From: Bremerella sp. TYQ1
Lineage (GTDB): Bacteria > Planctomycetota > Planctomycetia > Pirellulales > Pirellulaceae
Assembly (NCBI RefSeq): GCF_020150455.1
Contig: NZ_CP083740.1
Span: forward strand, 186,001 to 250,000
Reading direction: 5' to 3'
Length of the DNA stretch: 64,000 nt
Positions within the stretch are counted from its first letter, which is position 1. Every line of letters starts with the position of its first letter. Both the position numbers and the translations under genes were made by a program. Under the pieces are notes generated by a model that saw only the letters and a program-made list of their open reading frames with translations, searched no databases and had not been told where the DNA came from. Positions 37,867 to 47,155 of this stretch are shown here, piece by piece.

Positions 37867-37905
37867 CCCCTCACCCTAACCCTCTCCCCTCGGGGGCGAG
37901 GGGAC
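37867..37905 (+). repeat. REP-like palindrome, third copy of the DUF559-cassette family
   Basis: It starts CCCCTCACCCTAACCCTCTC and continues with CCCTCGGGGGCGAGGGGAC. It is nearly identical to 9718-9756 and 48808-48846. No DUF559 gene is attached. It ends 20 nt before the TTG start of the PIG-L gene. Confidence 0.88.
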
Positions 37906-37924
37906 CGGAGTTAGAGAGACCACA

Positions 37925-38737
37925 TTGACTGATGAGTTAAATGCGTCGACGGTGGATGTCGAAAACGAGTACCCGCAGATTGATGTTTTGGCGGTTGGGG
38001 CTCATCCGGATGATGTGGAAATCGCTTGCGGGGGGACGCTCGCGAAGCTGGCCGACATGGGGCATACCGTTGGGATTATCGATCTGACTAACGGCGAGCC
38101 AACGCCTCGTTCGCCGGATCCCGAAACGCGTCTGGCGGAAGCGATGGAGGCTGCGAAGACGCTGGGCGTGCAGAAGCGAATTGTGCTCGACTTGCCGAAC
38201 CGGAAGTTGTTCGACACCTTCGAGGCACGTGTCGCGTTGGCGAAAGAGTTTCGCAAGTATCGCCCGAAAGTGGTCATCGGGTTTGGCGACCGTACGCCGA
38301 TGGCTTCGCCTGACCATTGGCAGGCCATGCAGATTACCGACGCGGCCGTTTTCTATTCGCGGCTTACGAAGTGGGACGAAACGTTCGATCACTTGCCGGT
38401 CCACACAATCGGTCGGCAGTTGTACTACAAGATAGCCTTCGAGCCGATCAACAAGCTCGACGCGCCTGGCAGCTTCGTGCACGACATCACCGATTGTCTG
38501 GAGCGGAAGCTGGAAAGCATTCGCTGTTATCAGACCCAGTTCCCCGAAGAAAAAGCGTACGTCTTTGAACGCGTCAAAGGGGCAGCGATTTACCTGGGGG
38601 CGACCGCAGGGTACGGAGCCGGCGAGCTGTTCTATACGACACGCGCGATCGGTACGTCCGACATGATGCAGATGCTGTATCCTGACGACCGCGTCTATAC
38701 CGAACGGTACTTGCGTAACACGACCAAAGTTGAGTGA
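37925..38737 (+). CDS. PIG-L family deacetylase, BshB1-like
   Basis: A 270-residue zinc-dependent N-deacetylase. The metal motif [13 protein letters not shown] is near residues 26-38 and a later His is in SPDHWQAM. Sequence blocks [10 protein letters not shown] and [10 protein letters not shown] match the BshB1 subgroup that deacetylates GlcNAc-malate in bacillithiol synthesis. No BshA or BshC gene is nearby, so the role in bacillithiol is tentative. The start is TTG, with GAGAGA before it. Its end overlaps the convergent pseudouridine synthase by 43 nt. Confidence 0.82.
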   Translation: MTDELNASTVDVENEYPQIDVLAVGAHPDDVEIACGGTLAKLADMGHTVGIIDLTNGEPTPRSPDPETRLAEAMEAAKTLGVQKRIVLDLPNRKLFDTFEARVALAKEFRKYRPKVVIGFGDRTPMASPDHWQAMQITDAAVFYSRLTKWDETFDHLPVHTIGRQLYYKIAFEPINKLDAPGSFVHDITDCLERKLESIRCYQTQFPEEKAYVFERVKGAAIYLGATAGYGAGELFYTTRAIGTSDMMQMLYPDDRVYTERYLRNTTKVE

Positions 38738-39651
38738 AGATCTTCCGGCATCGGGGCTTCAAATTCGAGCGGTTCCCCGGTCACCGGATGGGTGATCTTC
38801 AGCCGCCGAGCATGCAGTGCGGTGCGTGAAAGGATGATTTGCTCGTCATCGGTTCGAGCAAGCTCGCCGAGCGTGATACGAGCGCGACTACCATAAGCGC
38901 GATCGCACAGCACGGGATGCTTGATGTGGGCCAGGTGCACACGGATCTGATGCGTGCGGCCGGTCTTCGGCATCACTTTGAAGACTGCGAAGCCGTCGAA
39001 CCGTTCGGCCACTTCATAAAACGTCTGGGCTTCTTTAGCGGTCGGGTCGTCCCGCACGATCGACATTCGCTCGCGGTAGCGAGGATGCGGACCGATCGGT
39101 TCGTTGATCATGTCTCGGTCGCGATCGGGGCAGTTCGCGACGATGGCGAAATACTCTTTCTCGGTCGAGCGGTCGGCGAACTGCTGGGTGAGGGCCTCGT
39201 GGGCTTCGTTATGCTTCGCGATGACCAGCACGCCGCTGGTGTCACGGTCTAAGCGATGCACGATACCAGGCCGCGAAGCCCCACCGATATCGCTCAGCTG
39301 GCTGAACTTCGCCAGTAGCGCCGCGGTAAGCGTTCCGTCCCAATGCCCTTTGGCCGGGTGGGTGACCATGCCAGGCGGCTTGTTGATTGCCGCGAGGTGT
39401 TCGTCTTGATAGAGGATGTCGAGATCGGACTGCTCAGGCGTTTGCTGTTGCTGCCGGGCACCGATCTGCGGGAAGTCGACCACGTCGCCCGGGCGAAGCT
39501 TGTAGGAAGGCTTCATCGGCTGCTGGTTGATCGTGATTTGACCGCTGTCGATCGCCTCGCGAACCTGGGCACGGCTCGCCTTCTTGATCTGCTGCGTGAC
39601 GAATTGATCTAACCGTTGTCCAGCGTCTGCTTTGTCGACCGTATATCGCAT
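38695..39651 (-). CDS. RluD-family 23S rRNA pseudouridine synthase
   Basis: About 318 residues. The N-terminal S4 RNA-binding domain ([32 protein letters not shown]) is followed by the catalytic domain. Motif [15 protein letters not shown] carries the nucleophilic Asp. [15 protein letters not shown] is also typical. It probably converts uridines of 23S rRNA. An in-frame TTG at 39681 is a possible alternative start; the ATG at 39651 is chosen. A strong inverted repeat lies just upstream. Confidence 0.9.
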   Translation of the reverse strand: MRYTVDKADAGQRLDQFVTQQIKKASRAQVREAIDSGQITINQQPMKPSYKLRPGDVVDFPQIGARQQQQTPEQSDLDILYQDEHLAAINKPPGMVTHPAKGHWDGTLTAALLAKFSQLSDIGGASRPGIVHRLDRDTSGVLVIAKHNEAHEALTQQFADRSTEKEYFAIVANCPDRDRDMINEPIGPHPRYRERMSIVRDDPTAKEAQTFYEVAERFDGFAVFKVMPKTGRTHQIRVHLAHIKHPVLCDRAYGSRARITLGELARTDDEQIILSRTALHARRLKITHPVTGEPLEFEAPMPEDLHSTLVVLRKYRSV

Positions 39652-39688
39652 GGCTTGTGAGGCAGAAAAAGTATGATTCAAAATGAGC

Positions 39689-39749
39689 TAAGCCCTGTAA
39701 GGGCGGCCGATCCTGGAATCCTGCGATTCGGCCGCCCCTTCAGGGCTTA
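39689..39749. repeat. Large inverted repeat (hairpin)
   Basis: Two 22-nt arms match at 20 positions (TAAGCCCTG...GGCGGCCGA and its complement) around a 17-nt spacer, 38 nt upstream of the pseudouridine synthase and just before a second repeat. Confidence 0.85.
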
Positions 39750-39770
39750 AGAGTCTTTCCGTTTGCTCAA

Positions 39771-39820
39771 TACCAGGAGTTTCCACCCTGGCTATTTTCG
39801 GTCGCCCTTCCGGGGCTGCA
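39771..39820 (+). repeat. Planctomycete-type intergenic repeat, second copy
   Basis: It contains CCCTGGCTATTTTCGGTCGC followed by a GCCCTTCCGGGGC palindrome. Same order of blocks as 37801-37847. Confidence 0.72.
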
Positions 39821-39881
39821 AGATGCTGCGAAGCCTTACGATCGCGTTGCACCGTTTCCATTGGTGCTTAGCGAACGTGTT

Positions 39882-41090
39882 TTATTCGCTGTCGGCTTCG
39901 GACGATTCCTCTTCCGAGGCAGGCTCGTCAGCCGGTTTCGCTTCTTCCGCTGGCTCTTCGGCGGCAGGCTTATCTTCAGCAGGCTTGTCCTCGGCCGGTT
40001 TGTCTTCTGCCGGCTTTTCTTCGCTGGAAGCTTCTTCCTTGGCAGGTTCTTCTGGGGTTCCTGCAACAGGAGTCGCCATTTCTTCGATGGCTGGTTCCGC
40101 GGCTGGCTTCGCTTCTTCTTTCTTAGGTTCTTCGGTCATCGGTTCAGCAGGCGATTCCGGCTTGGCTTCTTCCATTGGCTTTTCGGCATTTGCTGCTTCT
40201 TCCTTTTCGGTGAAGGAGGAAGGCTTCGGTGCCGCATCGCCATCGCCACTGGCTCCATTCAGATCCATGCTAGGCGTGAAGAGCGGATCGGTTCCTGCGG
40301 CAGGGGTTGTGCCTGCACCACCAGCGGCCGGAGGATTGAACAAGCTGCCGGTGCCGGGGGCTTCCAGGTCCATGCCTGGCAGTCCGCCTTCCAGGGGAGC
40401 ACGGTTTTCGCGTTCGACTTCCGCGGCTCGTGCGGCGAAGTCTTGATCGCGGTACCAGGCGTAAAAACCGTCAACACCCTGGTTGTCGAGACGCTTGATG
40501 CGTTCTTCGGCTGCGGTGGCCGTGTTGGTGTCTGGCCAGATCACGGTGATTTCTTCGTAGCTGGTCTTCGCTTTACCGAGCGATTCCTGCGTGGCTTGCA
40601 GCTCGTAAGCTTCGGCCATTCCCCACAGTGATTTGACTTTCAGGACAGGCAGGTCAGCGTTGTCGTAAACTTTCTGGAACGACTTCAGGGCTCGTTCGAT
40701 ATCGGCATTGGCCGACTGGGGATCGCTGAAAGCAACGTCGCTGGCTTGTGTCAGGTTTTGCTGACCATAGAAATACTCGGCCCACAGTGCCGGTCGCGAA
40801 GTGCCGTATTCTTCCGCGAGCGTCGCGAATTCTTGAGCGACTTCCTGACGTTTAACGTCGTCTTCGCCAACGCGGAACGATTCGTCCAGGGTGGTGTAGA
40901 TCGAGTTCCACTCTTCATCTTTGATCTCGCCACTGCTGGTTTGCAGGACGACGTAGCCGACGAAGCCCAGCACGACAGCCAGCGTGATGCCACCAATCAA
41001 AGTGGCGTGTGGCTTGGCCTGTTCGAAGACGCCTTCGAGAAAGTGGGCCAGGGAATTCTCTTGAATTTCGTGCCGACGTTCCGACTTCAT
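39882..41090 (-). CDS. Membrane-anchored tetratricopeptide-like protein with acidic Pro/Ala/Glu tail
   Basis: A 402-residue protein. A short cytoplasmic N-terminus is followed by one membrane helix (about 32-52, TLIGGITLAVVLGFVGYVVL). A helical region (about 60-215) resembles the YfgM/TPR-like periplasmic domain (ALKSFQKVYDNAD, LWGMAEAYELQA). The last 150 residues are low-complexity, with repeats of the type KPAEDKPAED and EEAKPADEPAS. The tail is codon-repetitive and may vary in length between strains. YfgM-like proteins assist envelope protein folding in other bacteria; a similar role is only a suggestion. It is a stand-alone gene. Confidence 0.7.
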   Translation of the reverse strand: MKSERRHEIQENSLAHFLEGVFEQAKPHATLIGGITLAVVLGFVGYVVLQTSSGEIKDEEWNSIYTTLDESFRVGEDDVKRQEVAQEFATLAEEYGTSRPALWAEYFYGQQNLTQASDVAFSDPQSANADIERALKSFQKVYDNADLPVLKVKSLWGMAEAYELQATQESLGKAKTSYEEITVIWPDTNTATAAEERIKRLDNQGVDGFYAWYRDQDFAARAAEVERENRAPLEGGLPGMDLEAPGTGSLFNPPAAGGAGTTPAAGTDPLFTPSMDLNGASGDGDAAPKPSSFTEKEEAANAEKPMEEAKPESPAEPMTEEPKKEEAKPAAEPAIEEMATPVAGTPEEPAKEEASSEEKPAEDKPAEDKPAEDKPAAEEPAEEAKPADEPASEEESSEADSE

Positions 41091-41411
41091 CGCTGATCAA
41101 CGCTTTAAGAGGGGGGCCTGCGAGAAACGCAATCGCAGCACGATTTGCTACTAAAGCGTTTCGTATAAAATGCTTACAAACAAGCGGCTAAGTATAGGAG
41201 AACGCGGCAAAAAGCGTCAATAGCACTGCGGCCATCGCCTGGGGGGCGTCATTGCGGCGTTTAGGAAAGCGGGGGATGATGGGGGCGACGCGGGCATTCG
41301 GTTTTCCGAACCCCCTTTTCAGTAAGATGGAGACGAACACTTGTGCCGATTTGTGCTTCTTATTGAAAACCGAACACCGAAACCTGAAAACCCATCTCCT
41401 GGAGATTCATT
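41091..41411. other. Divergent intergenic region, no gene seen
   Basis: 321 bp between the TPR-like gene and mch. It should hold promoters for both and therefore possibly for the whole eleven-gene run that starts at mch. No hairpin or known leader motif was recognised. Confidence 0.55.
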
Positions 41412-42359
41412 TTGGAATTGAACCAACGCGCCCATGGCTTGGTGCAGCCGATTATTGAGACGCCTCGCGAAATTGGGGCGGAACTTGTGCAGATGGCGTG
41501 CGGAGCGAAAGTGCTCGATCTGGGCGTTACGGCGGGAAAAGGGGGACTGGAAGCAGGGCGGCAGCTGGCTGAAATCTGCCTGGCAGGGCTCGGAGAGGTC
41601 TCCTTTTCGGTAGCCGATGCGCCAGGGACGCGGACGTTTGTGAATGTCTGTACCGATCGACCGGAGCTCGCGTGCATTGCCTCGCAATACGCTGGCTGGC
41701 AGATTAAGACCGACAATTTCTTCGGAATGGGCTCGGGGCCGATGCGCGTGAAAGCGGCCAAAGAACCAGTCATCCAGGAAATGAACCTGACCGACGACTA
41801 CCCCGTGGCGGTTGGTGTGTTGGAAACGTCGCAGCTTCCTGGCGATGAAGTTTGCCAGAAAATTGCCGCCGATTGCCAGGTCGACCCGAAAAAGTTAGTC
41901 CTTCTGGCCGCTCGTACGGCCAGCATTGCCGGGCATGTGCAAGTGGTTGCACGAAGTGTCGAGACCTGTTTGCATAAGCTGCACGAGCTGAAGTTCGATC
42001 TATCGAAGATCGCCAGCGGTTTCGGAGCGGCCCCCCTTCCACCCATCGCCGCGGATGATGTTGTCGGGATTGGTCGTACGAACGATGCGATTCTTTATGG
42101 CGGCACGGTCACGTTGTGGGTGAATGAAACGTCCGAGCGATTGCGCGAGTTTGGCGAGAAATTGCCCAGCAACACCTCTTCCATGTATGGCCAGCCGTTC
42201 GAGAAAATTTTGCGTGACGCCAAGTTCGACTTCTACCAGATCGATCCGCTGCTGTTCAGTCCGGCCGAAGTGTGCCTGGTCAGTTTGCAGGACGGAAAGT
42301 CGACCATCTTTGGCGAGCGAAACATCGACGTATTAGCCACTTCTTTCGGACAGGGCTAA
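41412..42359 (+). CDS. mch: Methenyltetrahydromethanopterin cyclohydrolase
   Basis: Mch interconverts methenyl- and formyl-tetrahydromethanopterin in the archaeal-type C1 pathway, known also in methylotrophs and planctomycetes. The 315-residue protein shows LNQRAHGLVQPIIE, DLGVTAGKGGLEAGR, WQIKTDNFFGMGSGPMR and ARTASIAGHVQVVARSVET, all typical. The start is a TTG with GGAG about eight nt before it. A RimK-type ATP-grasp gene follows after seven nt. Fae, the Mtd/Fhc genes and the other pterin genes are not in the window. Confidence 0.93.
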   Translation: MELNQRAHGLVQPIIETPREIGAELVQMACGAKVLDLGVTAGKGGLEAGRQLAEICLAGLGEVSFSVADAPGTRTFVNVCTDRPELACIASQYAGWQIKTDNFFGMGSGPMRVKAAKEPVIQEMNLTDDYPVAVGVLETSQLPGDEVCQKIAADCQVDPKKLVLLAARTASIAGHVQVVARSVETCLHKLHELKFDLSKIASGFGAAPLPPIAADDVVGIGRTNDAILYGGTVTLWVNETSERLREFGEKLPSNTSSMYGQPFEKILRDAKFDFYQIDPLLFSPAEVCLVSLQDGKSTIFGERNIDVLATSFGQG

Positions 42360-42366
42360 CGCCGCG

Positions 42367-43269
42367 ATGACGCAAACCAAGCGGCTGCCACGAATCGGCG
42401 TGCTGGCCAACGCCGACAGTTGGTACTTTCACGATCTCGAGCGAGCCGGCCGCGGTTTGGCGAACGTCGAGCGGTTGGAGTTCTCGGCGCTGCAGTCGCG
42501 AATCGGCGGCCGCGAGTCAATTTCGGCGGACTCGGTGCTGAGCGATCGCTTCGATGCGGTGATTGTCCGCACGATGCCGCCTGGTTCGCTGGAGCAAGTC
42601 GTGTTTCGGATGGATGCACTTGCGGCGCTCGAGCGGCAAGGGGTTCTCATCGTCAATCGGCCGAAGTCAATGGAAATGGCGATCGACAAATATCTTTCCC
42701 TCTCTCGCCTGGCCGAAGCAGGCTTCCGAGTCCCGGAAACCCACGTCTGTCAGACCTGGCAAGATGCTATGACCGCCTTCGAGCAGTTGGGGCCATCGGT
42801 CGTGGTGAAGCCGATCTTCGGCGGAGAAGGGCGGGGCATTCTCCGCGTGGACGATGCCGACTTGGCACATCGTGTTTTCAAGACGCTGCAGCAGCTGGGA
42901 CAAGTTATTTACTTGCAAAAGTTCATTTCCCATCCGGGCTACGATCTGCGGGTGATGGTGCTTGGTCGGCAAATGTGGGGAATGCGGCGAACGGCCGAGG
43001 ATGGCTGGCGAACCAATCTCAGCCGAGGAGCCAACGCGACACCGGAGCCCATTCCAGGCGAAGTCGCTGAGGTGGCACTCAGAGCGGTCGAAACGTTAGA
43101 TCTGACGATCGCCGGACTCGACTTCCTGCCAGATGGACAAGGGGGCTGGTATTTACTGGAGGCGAATGCTGTACCAGGATGGAAAGGCCTTTCGTCGGCA
43201 TGCGAAATCGACGTGGCAGCGAAATTGATCGAATACGTGATCGCGGACGTGAAGCGAAGGACTGCCTGA
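42367..43269 (+). CDS. RimK-type ATP-grasp ligase linked to methanopterin metabolism
   Basis: A 300-residue ATP-grasp ligase. Seen in order: N-terminal pre-ATP domain (IGVLANADSWYFHDLERAG), central LSLSRLAEAGFRVPETHVCQ, ATP-binding VVVKPIFGGEGRGILRV, and the metal-binding GGWYLLEANAVPGWKGL. RimK-type ligases add glutamate or other amino acids to a carboxylate. In methylotroph clusters a similar gene accompanies mch, and archaeal MptN adds glutamate to the pterin side chain. Its overlap-close position to mch (7 nt) supports a role in finishing tetrahydromethanopterin; not proven. Confidence 0.85.
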   Translation: MTQTKRLPRIGVLANADSWYFHDLERAGRGLANVERLEFSALQSRIGGRESISADSVLSDRFDAVIVRTMPPGSLEQVVFRMDALAALERQGVLIVNRPKSMEMAIDKYLSLSRLAEAGFRVPETHVCQTWQDAMTAFEQLGPSVVVKPIFGGEGRGILRVDDADLAHRVFKTLQQLGQVIYLQKFISHPGYDLRVMVLGRQMWGMRRTAEDGWRTNLSRGANATPEPIPGEVAEVALRAVETLDLTIAGLDFLPDGQGGWYLLEANAVPGWKGLSSACEIDVAAKLIEYVIADVKRRTA

Positions 43270-43309
43270 CTGGGACTAAGGTTGGGGCTTGATACCGGAA
43301 ACAAAATCA

Positions 43310-44998
43310 ATGGCCGATGGCACGATGACATCTCCTGTTTTCAATGTCGGTTTGCTGCTGGATGAAGTGGCGCGGACGCAACCGGATGGGACGGCAATTG
43401 CGGTGGCGGGAAAGCGGGACGCCCAGGGAAAACGGCAATACGATACGATCTCGTTTGCCCAGTTAGCCAAAGACAGTACGGTGATCGCCGCAGGTCTCGC
43501 GAAGATGGGCGTGACGCCAGGGACGCGGATGGCGTTGATGGTGAAGCCTGGGATCGATTTCGTGTCGCTTGTGTTTGCCCTGTACAAAGTGGGAGCGATC
43601 AGCATTTTGATTGACCCCGGCATGGGCAAGAAGAACGTGCTTTCCTGCTTGGATCAAGTTAAGCCAGAAGGCTTCGTCGCGATTCCGATCGTGCATGCGA
43701 TTCGCAAATTGTGTGGTCGACGTTACCGTGATGCAAAACTGAACGTGACCGCCGGACGGAAGTGGTTCTGGGGCGGGGCAACCGTGGAAGAACTTCGTCG
43801 AACCGATGTGGGCGACTTCCAACCGTTTCAAGCAACCGCCGATGACAAAGCGGCTATCATCTTCACATCCGGCAGCACCGGACCGCCCAAGGGGGTTGAG
43901 TTTCGGCACGAAGGCTTTCGCCGGCAGGTAGAGTTCATTCAAGAGCGTTACGCGATCGAACCCGGCGACGTCGATGTGCAGGGGTTTCCGCTGTTTGGTT
44001 TGTTTAACAGCGCGATGGGGGTGACGTCGGTCATTCCTGAAATGGATTTCAGCCGACCGGCGACGGTGGACCCGAGAAATATCTTGGAAGCGGTGACTGA
44101 CTGGGAAGCAACGCAGTCGTTCGCATCGCCCGCGGTTTGGAATTCCGTGGGGCAGTTCTGCGAGCGAGAAAACCTGTGGATGCCGTCGCTGAAAAGGGTG
44201 TTGTCGGCCGGGGCTCCGGTTCCTCCGCATGTGCTAAAGCGGATGAAGAAAGCGGCTCCGAATGCGGAAATGTATACCCCTTATGGAGCGACCGAAGCAC
44301 TTCCGGTGGCTTCGATTTCGGCGAGCGAAGTGCTGGGCGAAACGATCGAGCGGTCCAACGAAGGGGGCGGTACTTGCGTGGGGTCTCGATTTAGCAGCAT
44401 CGATTGGCAGGTCATCGCCATTTCGGATGAAGCGATCGAAACCGTGGAACAAGTTCAGCCGCTACCCCGTGGCGAGATTGGCGAACTGATCGTTCGTGGG
44501 CCGGTGATTACGCGGCGTTATGCGACCAGCGACGAAGCGACGCGGATGTCGAAGATTGTCGACGGCGACGCGGTATGGCATCGGATGGGGGACGTCGGTT
44601 ATCTCGACACGCAAGATCGGTTCTGGTTTTGCGGTCGCAAGTCGCACCGACTCGAGACGGCCGAAGGGCCGATGTTTACGATTCCGGTTGAATCGATCTT
44701 CAACACGCACGAAAAGATCTTCCGCAGTGCGCTGGTGGGCATCGGCCAGCGGGGCGAGCAAATGCCGGTGGTGATCGTTCAGCCCTGGCCGGGGATGTAC
44801 CCCGACACGCCACAAGAGATTGACCAACTGCTGGACGAACTGCGTGAGATCGGCAATAAAAATGCCCTGACGCAGCGAATAGACCATTTCCTGCTGCACC
44901 CGAATTTTCCGGTCGATGTGCGGCATAACTCGAAGATTTTCCGCGAAAAACTCACCGTTTGGGCGGAAGAGCGGTTAGAGACGATGGCCGCACATTAA
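43310..44998 (+). CDS. OleC-like acyl-AMP ligase (fatty-acid CoA ligase family)
   Basis: A 562-residue adenylate-forming enzyme. The P-loop FTSGSTGPPKGV is near residue 185, YGATEALP near 325. In the C-terminal part GDVGYLDTQDRFWFCGR is the hinge region. It resembles OleC, which in olefin biosynthesis converts beta-hydroxy acids to beta-lactones. The OleD-like gene 1.1 kb downstream supports that reading, but OleA and OleB are missing from the window. A TTG at 43289 is an alternative start. It follows the ATP-grasp gene by 40 nt. Confidence 0.82.
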   Translation: MADGTMTSPVFNVGLLLDEVARTQPDGTAIAVAGKRDAQGKRQYDTISFAQLAKDSTVIAAGLAKMGVTPGTRMALMVKPGIDFVSLVFALYKVGAISILIDPGMGKKNVLSCLDQVKPEGFVAIPIVHAIRKLCGRRYRDAKLNVTAGRKWFWGGATVEELRRTDVGDFQPFQATADDKAAIIFTSGSTGPPKGVEFRHEGFRRQVEFIQERYAIEPGDVDVQGFPLFGLFNSAMGVTSVIPEMDFSRPATVDPRNILEAVTDWEATQSFASPAVWNSVGQFCERENLWMPSLKRVLSAGAPVPPHVLKRMKKAAPNAEMYTPYGATEALPVASISASEVLGETIERSNEGGGTCVGSRFSSIDWQVIAISDEAIETVEQVQPLPRGEIGELIVRGPVITRRYATSDEATRMSKIVDGDAVWHRMGDVGYLDTQDRFWFCGRKSHRLETAEGPMFTIPVESIFNTHEKIFRSALVGIGQRGEQMPVVIVQPWPGMYPDTPQEIDQLLDELREIGNKNALTQRIDHFLLHPNFPVDVRHNSKIFREKLTVWAEERLETMAAH

Positions 44999-45105
44999 GT
45001 TTCGTTGCGATCGTTTTTCCTACCGTGGCCGGCGAATCCCTCACCCTTCGAGGGAGGCGCAACCCGAAGAAGTTCTCGTCTGACGATTCAAGGCAATTTG
45101 TTCCT

Positions 45106-46065
45106 ATGCATCTCAAGTGCCCTCATTGTTCGACTGTTCTCAATGTGACTAGCCCGGCGGGGACTCAGGTTCAGTGCCCGACGTGCCAGGGGGTGTTTGT
45201 GGTGCCTCAAGTGACGCCGCAACCGGCCGCACCGCAGGTCGGTCCGGTGATCACGCCCAAGACACCGGGTAGCAAGCCACCCAAAAAGAAGGCCCCTGCC
45301 AATGCCAATCAGGCCGATGGTACAGAGGGAGCCGAGGGAGAAGAAGAACTTGAAGGACGCGAGATCCCCTGGGACTTGATCTTGAAGATCACCAAAGTGG
45401 TGGTGATTCCGATGTGCCTGGCGGTGGTGCTGTTCTTGGTTCTCGTAGGAGCCGGGATTCTGGAAATTGGCTCTGACGAAATCGTCGACGATACCCCGTA
45501 CGTGAACGATGGCGTTGCCAACAGTGGCAATCAGATTCAAGACGTCATGGAAGCAGGCGAGAAGGGGGATATCTACGTAAAGTGGATCCCCGCGAAGAAC
45601 TCGGCCACCATGCAAGGCTTCAAAGTCAAAGTAAACCACGTCGACTGGGGCGAAGTCCGCGGCCGCGACGAGGCTGGCGAACTGGTCACCTCCAATGGCC
45701 GGCCGTACATGAATGTCTATTTGGAACTGGCCAACCGCTCGGATAAGACATTCCAGTTCAAAAGCTGGTATGGCAACGAATTCACCACGCAAAACGGCGC
45801 GATTCGTACTGCCCAGCTTTCCGATGACGACAAGAACATGTACTATCCCCTCAAGTTTGACGATCTTGCCGACCTGAAATGGTGGACCCCGAGCAAGACG
45901 TTTGATCCGCTGGAGGAAGGGACCGATTGCATCGTGTTCGATGTTCCGGAAGATTTCGACCCGAATAAAGTCGAGAACTTGTACTTGGACCTGCCTGGCG
46001 AAGCGGTCGGACAAAGTGGGTCTTACCGGTTTAAGATCCCGAAGTCCATGATTCAGGGTCTCTAA
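45106..46065 (+). CDS. Zinc-ribbon single-pass membrane protein between oleC- and oleD-like genes
   Basis: About 319 residues. The N-terminal zinc ribbon has Cys5/Cys8 (CPHC) and Cys24/Cys27 (CPTC). A Pro/Lys-rich linker and an acidic stretch follow, then one membrane helix (about 105-125, VVIPMCLAVVLFLVLVGAGI). The extracytoplasmic C-terminal domain (about 165-310) is beta-rich: GFKVKVNHVDWGEV, YMNVYLELANRSDKTFQF, DCIVFDVPEDFD; this resembles DUF4352-type immunoglobulin-like modules. The frame extends upstream to 44959 but the ribbon start at 45106 is preferred. It is transcribed with its ole-like neighbours; role unknown. Confidence 0.75.
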   Translation: MHLKCPHCSTVLNVTSPAGTQVQCPTCQGVFVVPQVTPQPAAPQVGPVITPKTPGSKPPKKKAPANANQADGTEGAEGEEELEGREIPWDLILKITKVVVIPMCLAVVLFLVLVGAGILEIGSDEIVDDTPYVNDGVANSGNQIQDVMEAGEKGDIYVKWIPAKNSATMQGFKVKVNHVDWGEVRGRDEAGELVTSNGRPYMNVYLELANRSDKTFQFKSWYGNEFTTQNGAIRTAQLSDDDKNMYYPLKFDDLADLKWWTPSKTFDPLEEGTDCIVFDVPEDFDPNKVENLYLDLPGEAVGQSGSYRFKIPKSMIQGL

Positions 46066-46089
46066 CGAGATTCGCATCCGGAGCCAGTC

Positions 46090-47091
46090 TTGAGCGTGCT
46101 AGTTACCGGCGGAGGGGGATTCCTTGGCCGATACATCGTCGAGCAGTTATTAATGCACGGCGAACAGGTGCGCGTTCTCGGACGCAGCCGCTATCCTGAG
46201 CTGGAAAAGCTGAACGTCGAGTGCGTTCAGGGCGATCTTCGCGAGCGAGCGGACGTTGAGAAAGCGGTCAAAGGCTGTGAAGTCGTCTATCATGTCGCCG
46301 CGCTGGCAGGTATCTGGGGCCGCTGGAAAGATTATCACGGCATCAACGTCCTCGGCACGCAGAACGTGATTGATGCCTGCTTGGCTTGGAACGTCGAACG
46401 CCTGGTTTACTGCAGCAGCCCCAGCGTGACGTTCAACGGAACCGATCAAAAAGGTGTCGATGAATCGGCCGCGTACCCCGAGACATGGCTGGCTCACTAT
46501 CCCCATTCTAAAGCGCTCGGAGAGCAAGCGGTCTTAGCGGCTCATCGGCCTGGCACCCTTGCTACATGTGCATTGAGGCCCCATCTGATTTGGGGACCAC
46601 GCGATCAGCACCTCATTCCGCGATTGATCGAGCGCGCGAAGACAGGCAAGCTGCGTATTGTCGGCGATGGCAAAAATCTGGTCGACATGGTCTTTGTCGA
46701 GAATGCCGCGGCGGCGCATGTGCAAGCGGCGAGTGCACTTGCCAGCGATCCGGAGAAGGCCGGCGGTAAGGCCTATTTCATCACGCAAGGGGCTCCCGTT
46801 CGGTTATGGGACTGGATTAACGAGATTTTGGCGCTCGACGGACAGCCCCCCGTCCGAAAACAGGTTTCGGCAAACGTTGCCTATTATGCGGGTGCGGTCA
46901 TGGAATCGGCCTACAAAATGATCGGTCGGATGAACGAAGAACCCCGCATGACACGCTTCCTCGCGCGGCAGTTGGCGACGCATCATTATTTCGATATCTC
47001 TGCTGCCAGACACGACTTGGGGTATTCGCCTAAAGTCTCGACCGAAGAGGGGATGCGGCGATTGGGCGACGAATTGGCTTCTCGCAGGTGA
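46090..47091 (+). CDS. OleD-like NAD(P)-dependent dehydrogenase (3-beta-HSD family)
   Basis: A 333-residue extended short-chain dehydrogenase. The Rossmann loop GGGGFLGRYIVEQL is at residues 7-20. GDLRERADVEKAVKGCEVVYHVAALAG and the catalytic pair in HYPHSKALGE (Tyr and Lys near 137/141) follow. In olefin synthesis OleD reduces the 2-alkyl-3-keto acid made by OleA, before OleC acts. The start is TTG with GGAG upstream. It lies 24 nt after the zinc-ribbon gene. Alternative: a hopanoid/sterol-type HpnA or 3-beta-HSD role. Confidence 0.82.
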   Translation: MSVLVTGGGGFLGRYIVEQLLMHGEQVRVLGRSRYPELEKLNVECVQGDLRERADVEKAVKGCEVVYHVAALAGIWGRWKDYHGINVLGTQNVIDACLAWNVERLVYCSSPSVTFNGTDQKGVDESAAYPETWLAHYPHSKALGEQAVLAAHRPGTLATCALRPHLIWGPRDQHLIPRLIERAKTGKLRIVGDGKNLVDMVFVENAAAAHVQAASALASDPEKAGGKAYFITQGAPVRLWDWINEILALDGQPPVRKQVSANVAYYAGAVMESAYKMIGRMNEEPRMTRFLARQLATHHYFDISAARHDLGYSPKVSTEEGMRRLGDELASRR

Positions 47092-47155
47092 CTTGTCAAG
47101 GTTCCAGGGAATCGGTAGCTTGAACGGTTTCCGTTAAATTGCCGAGGATGGGCAA

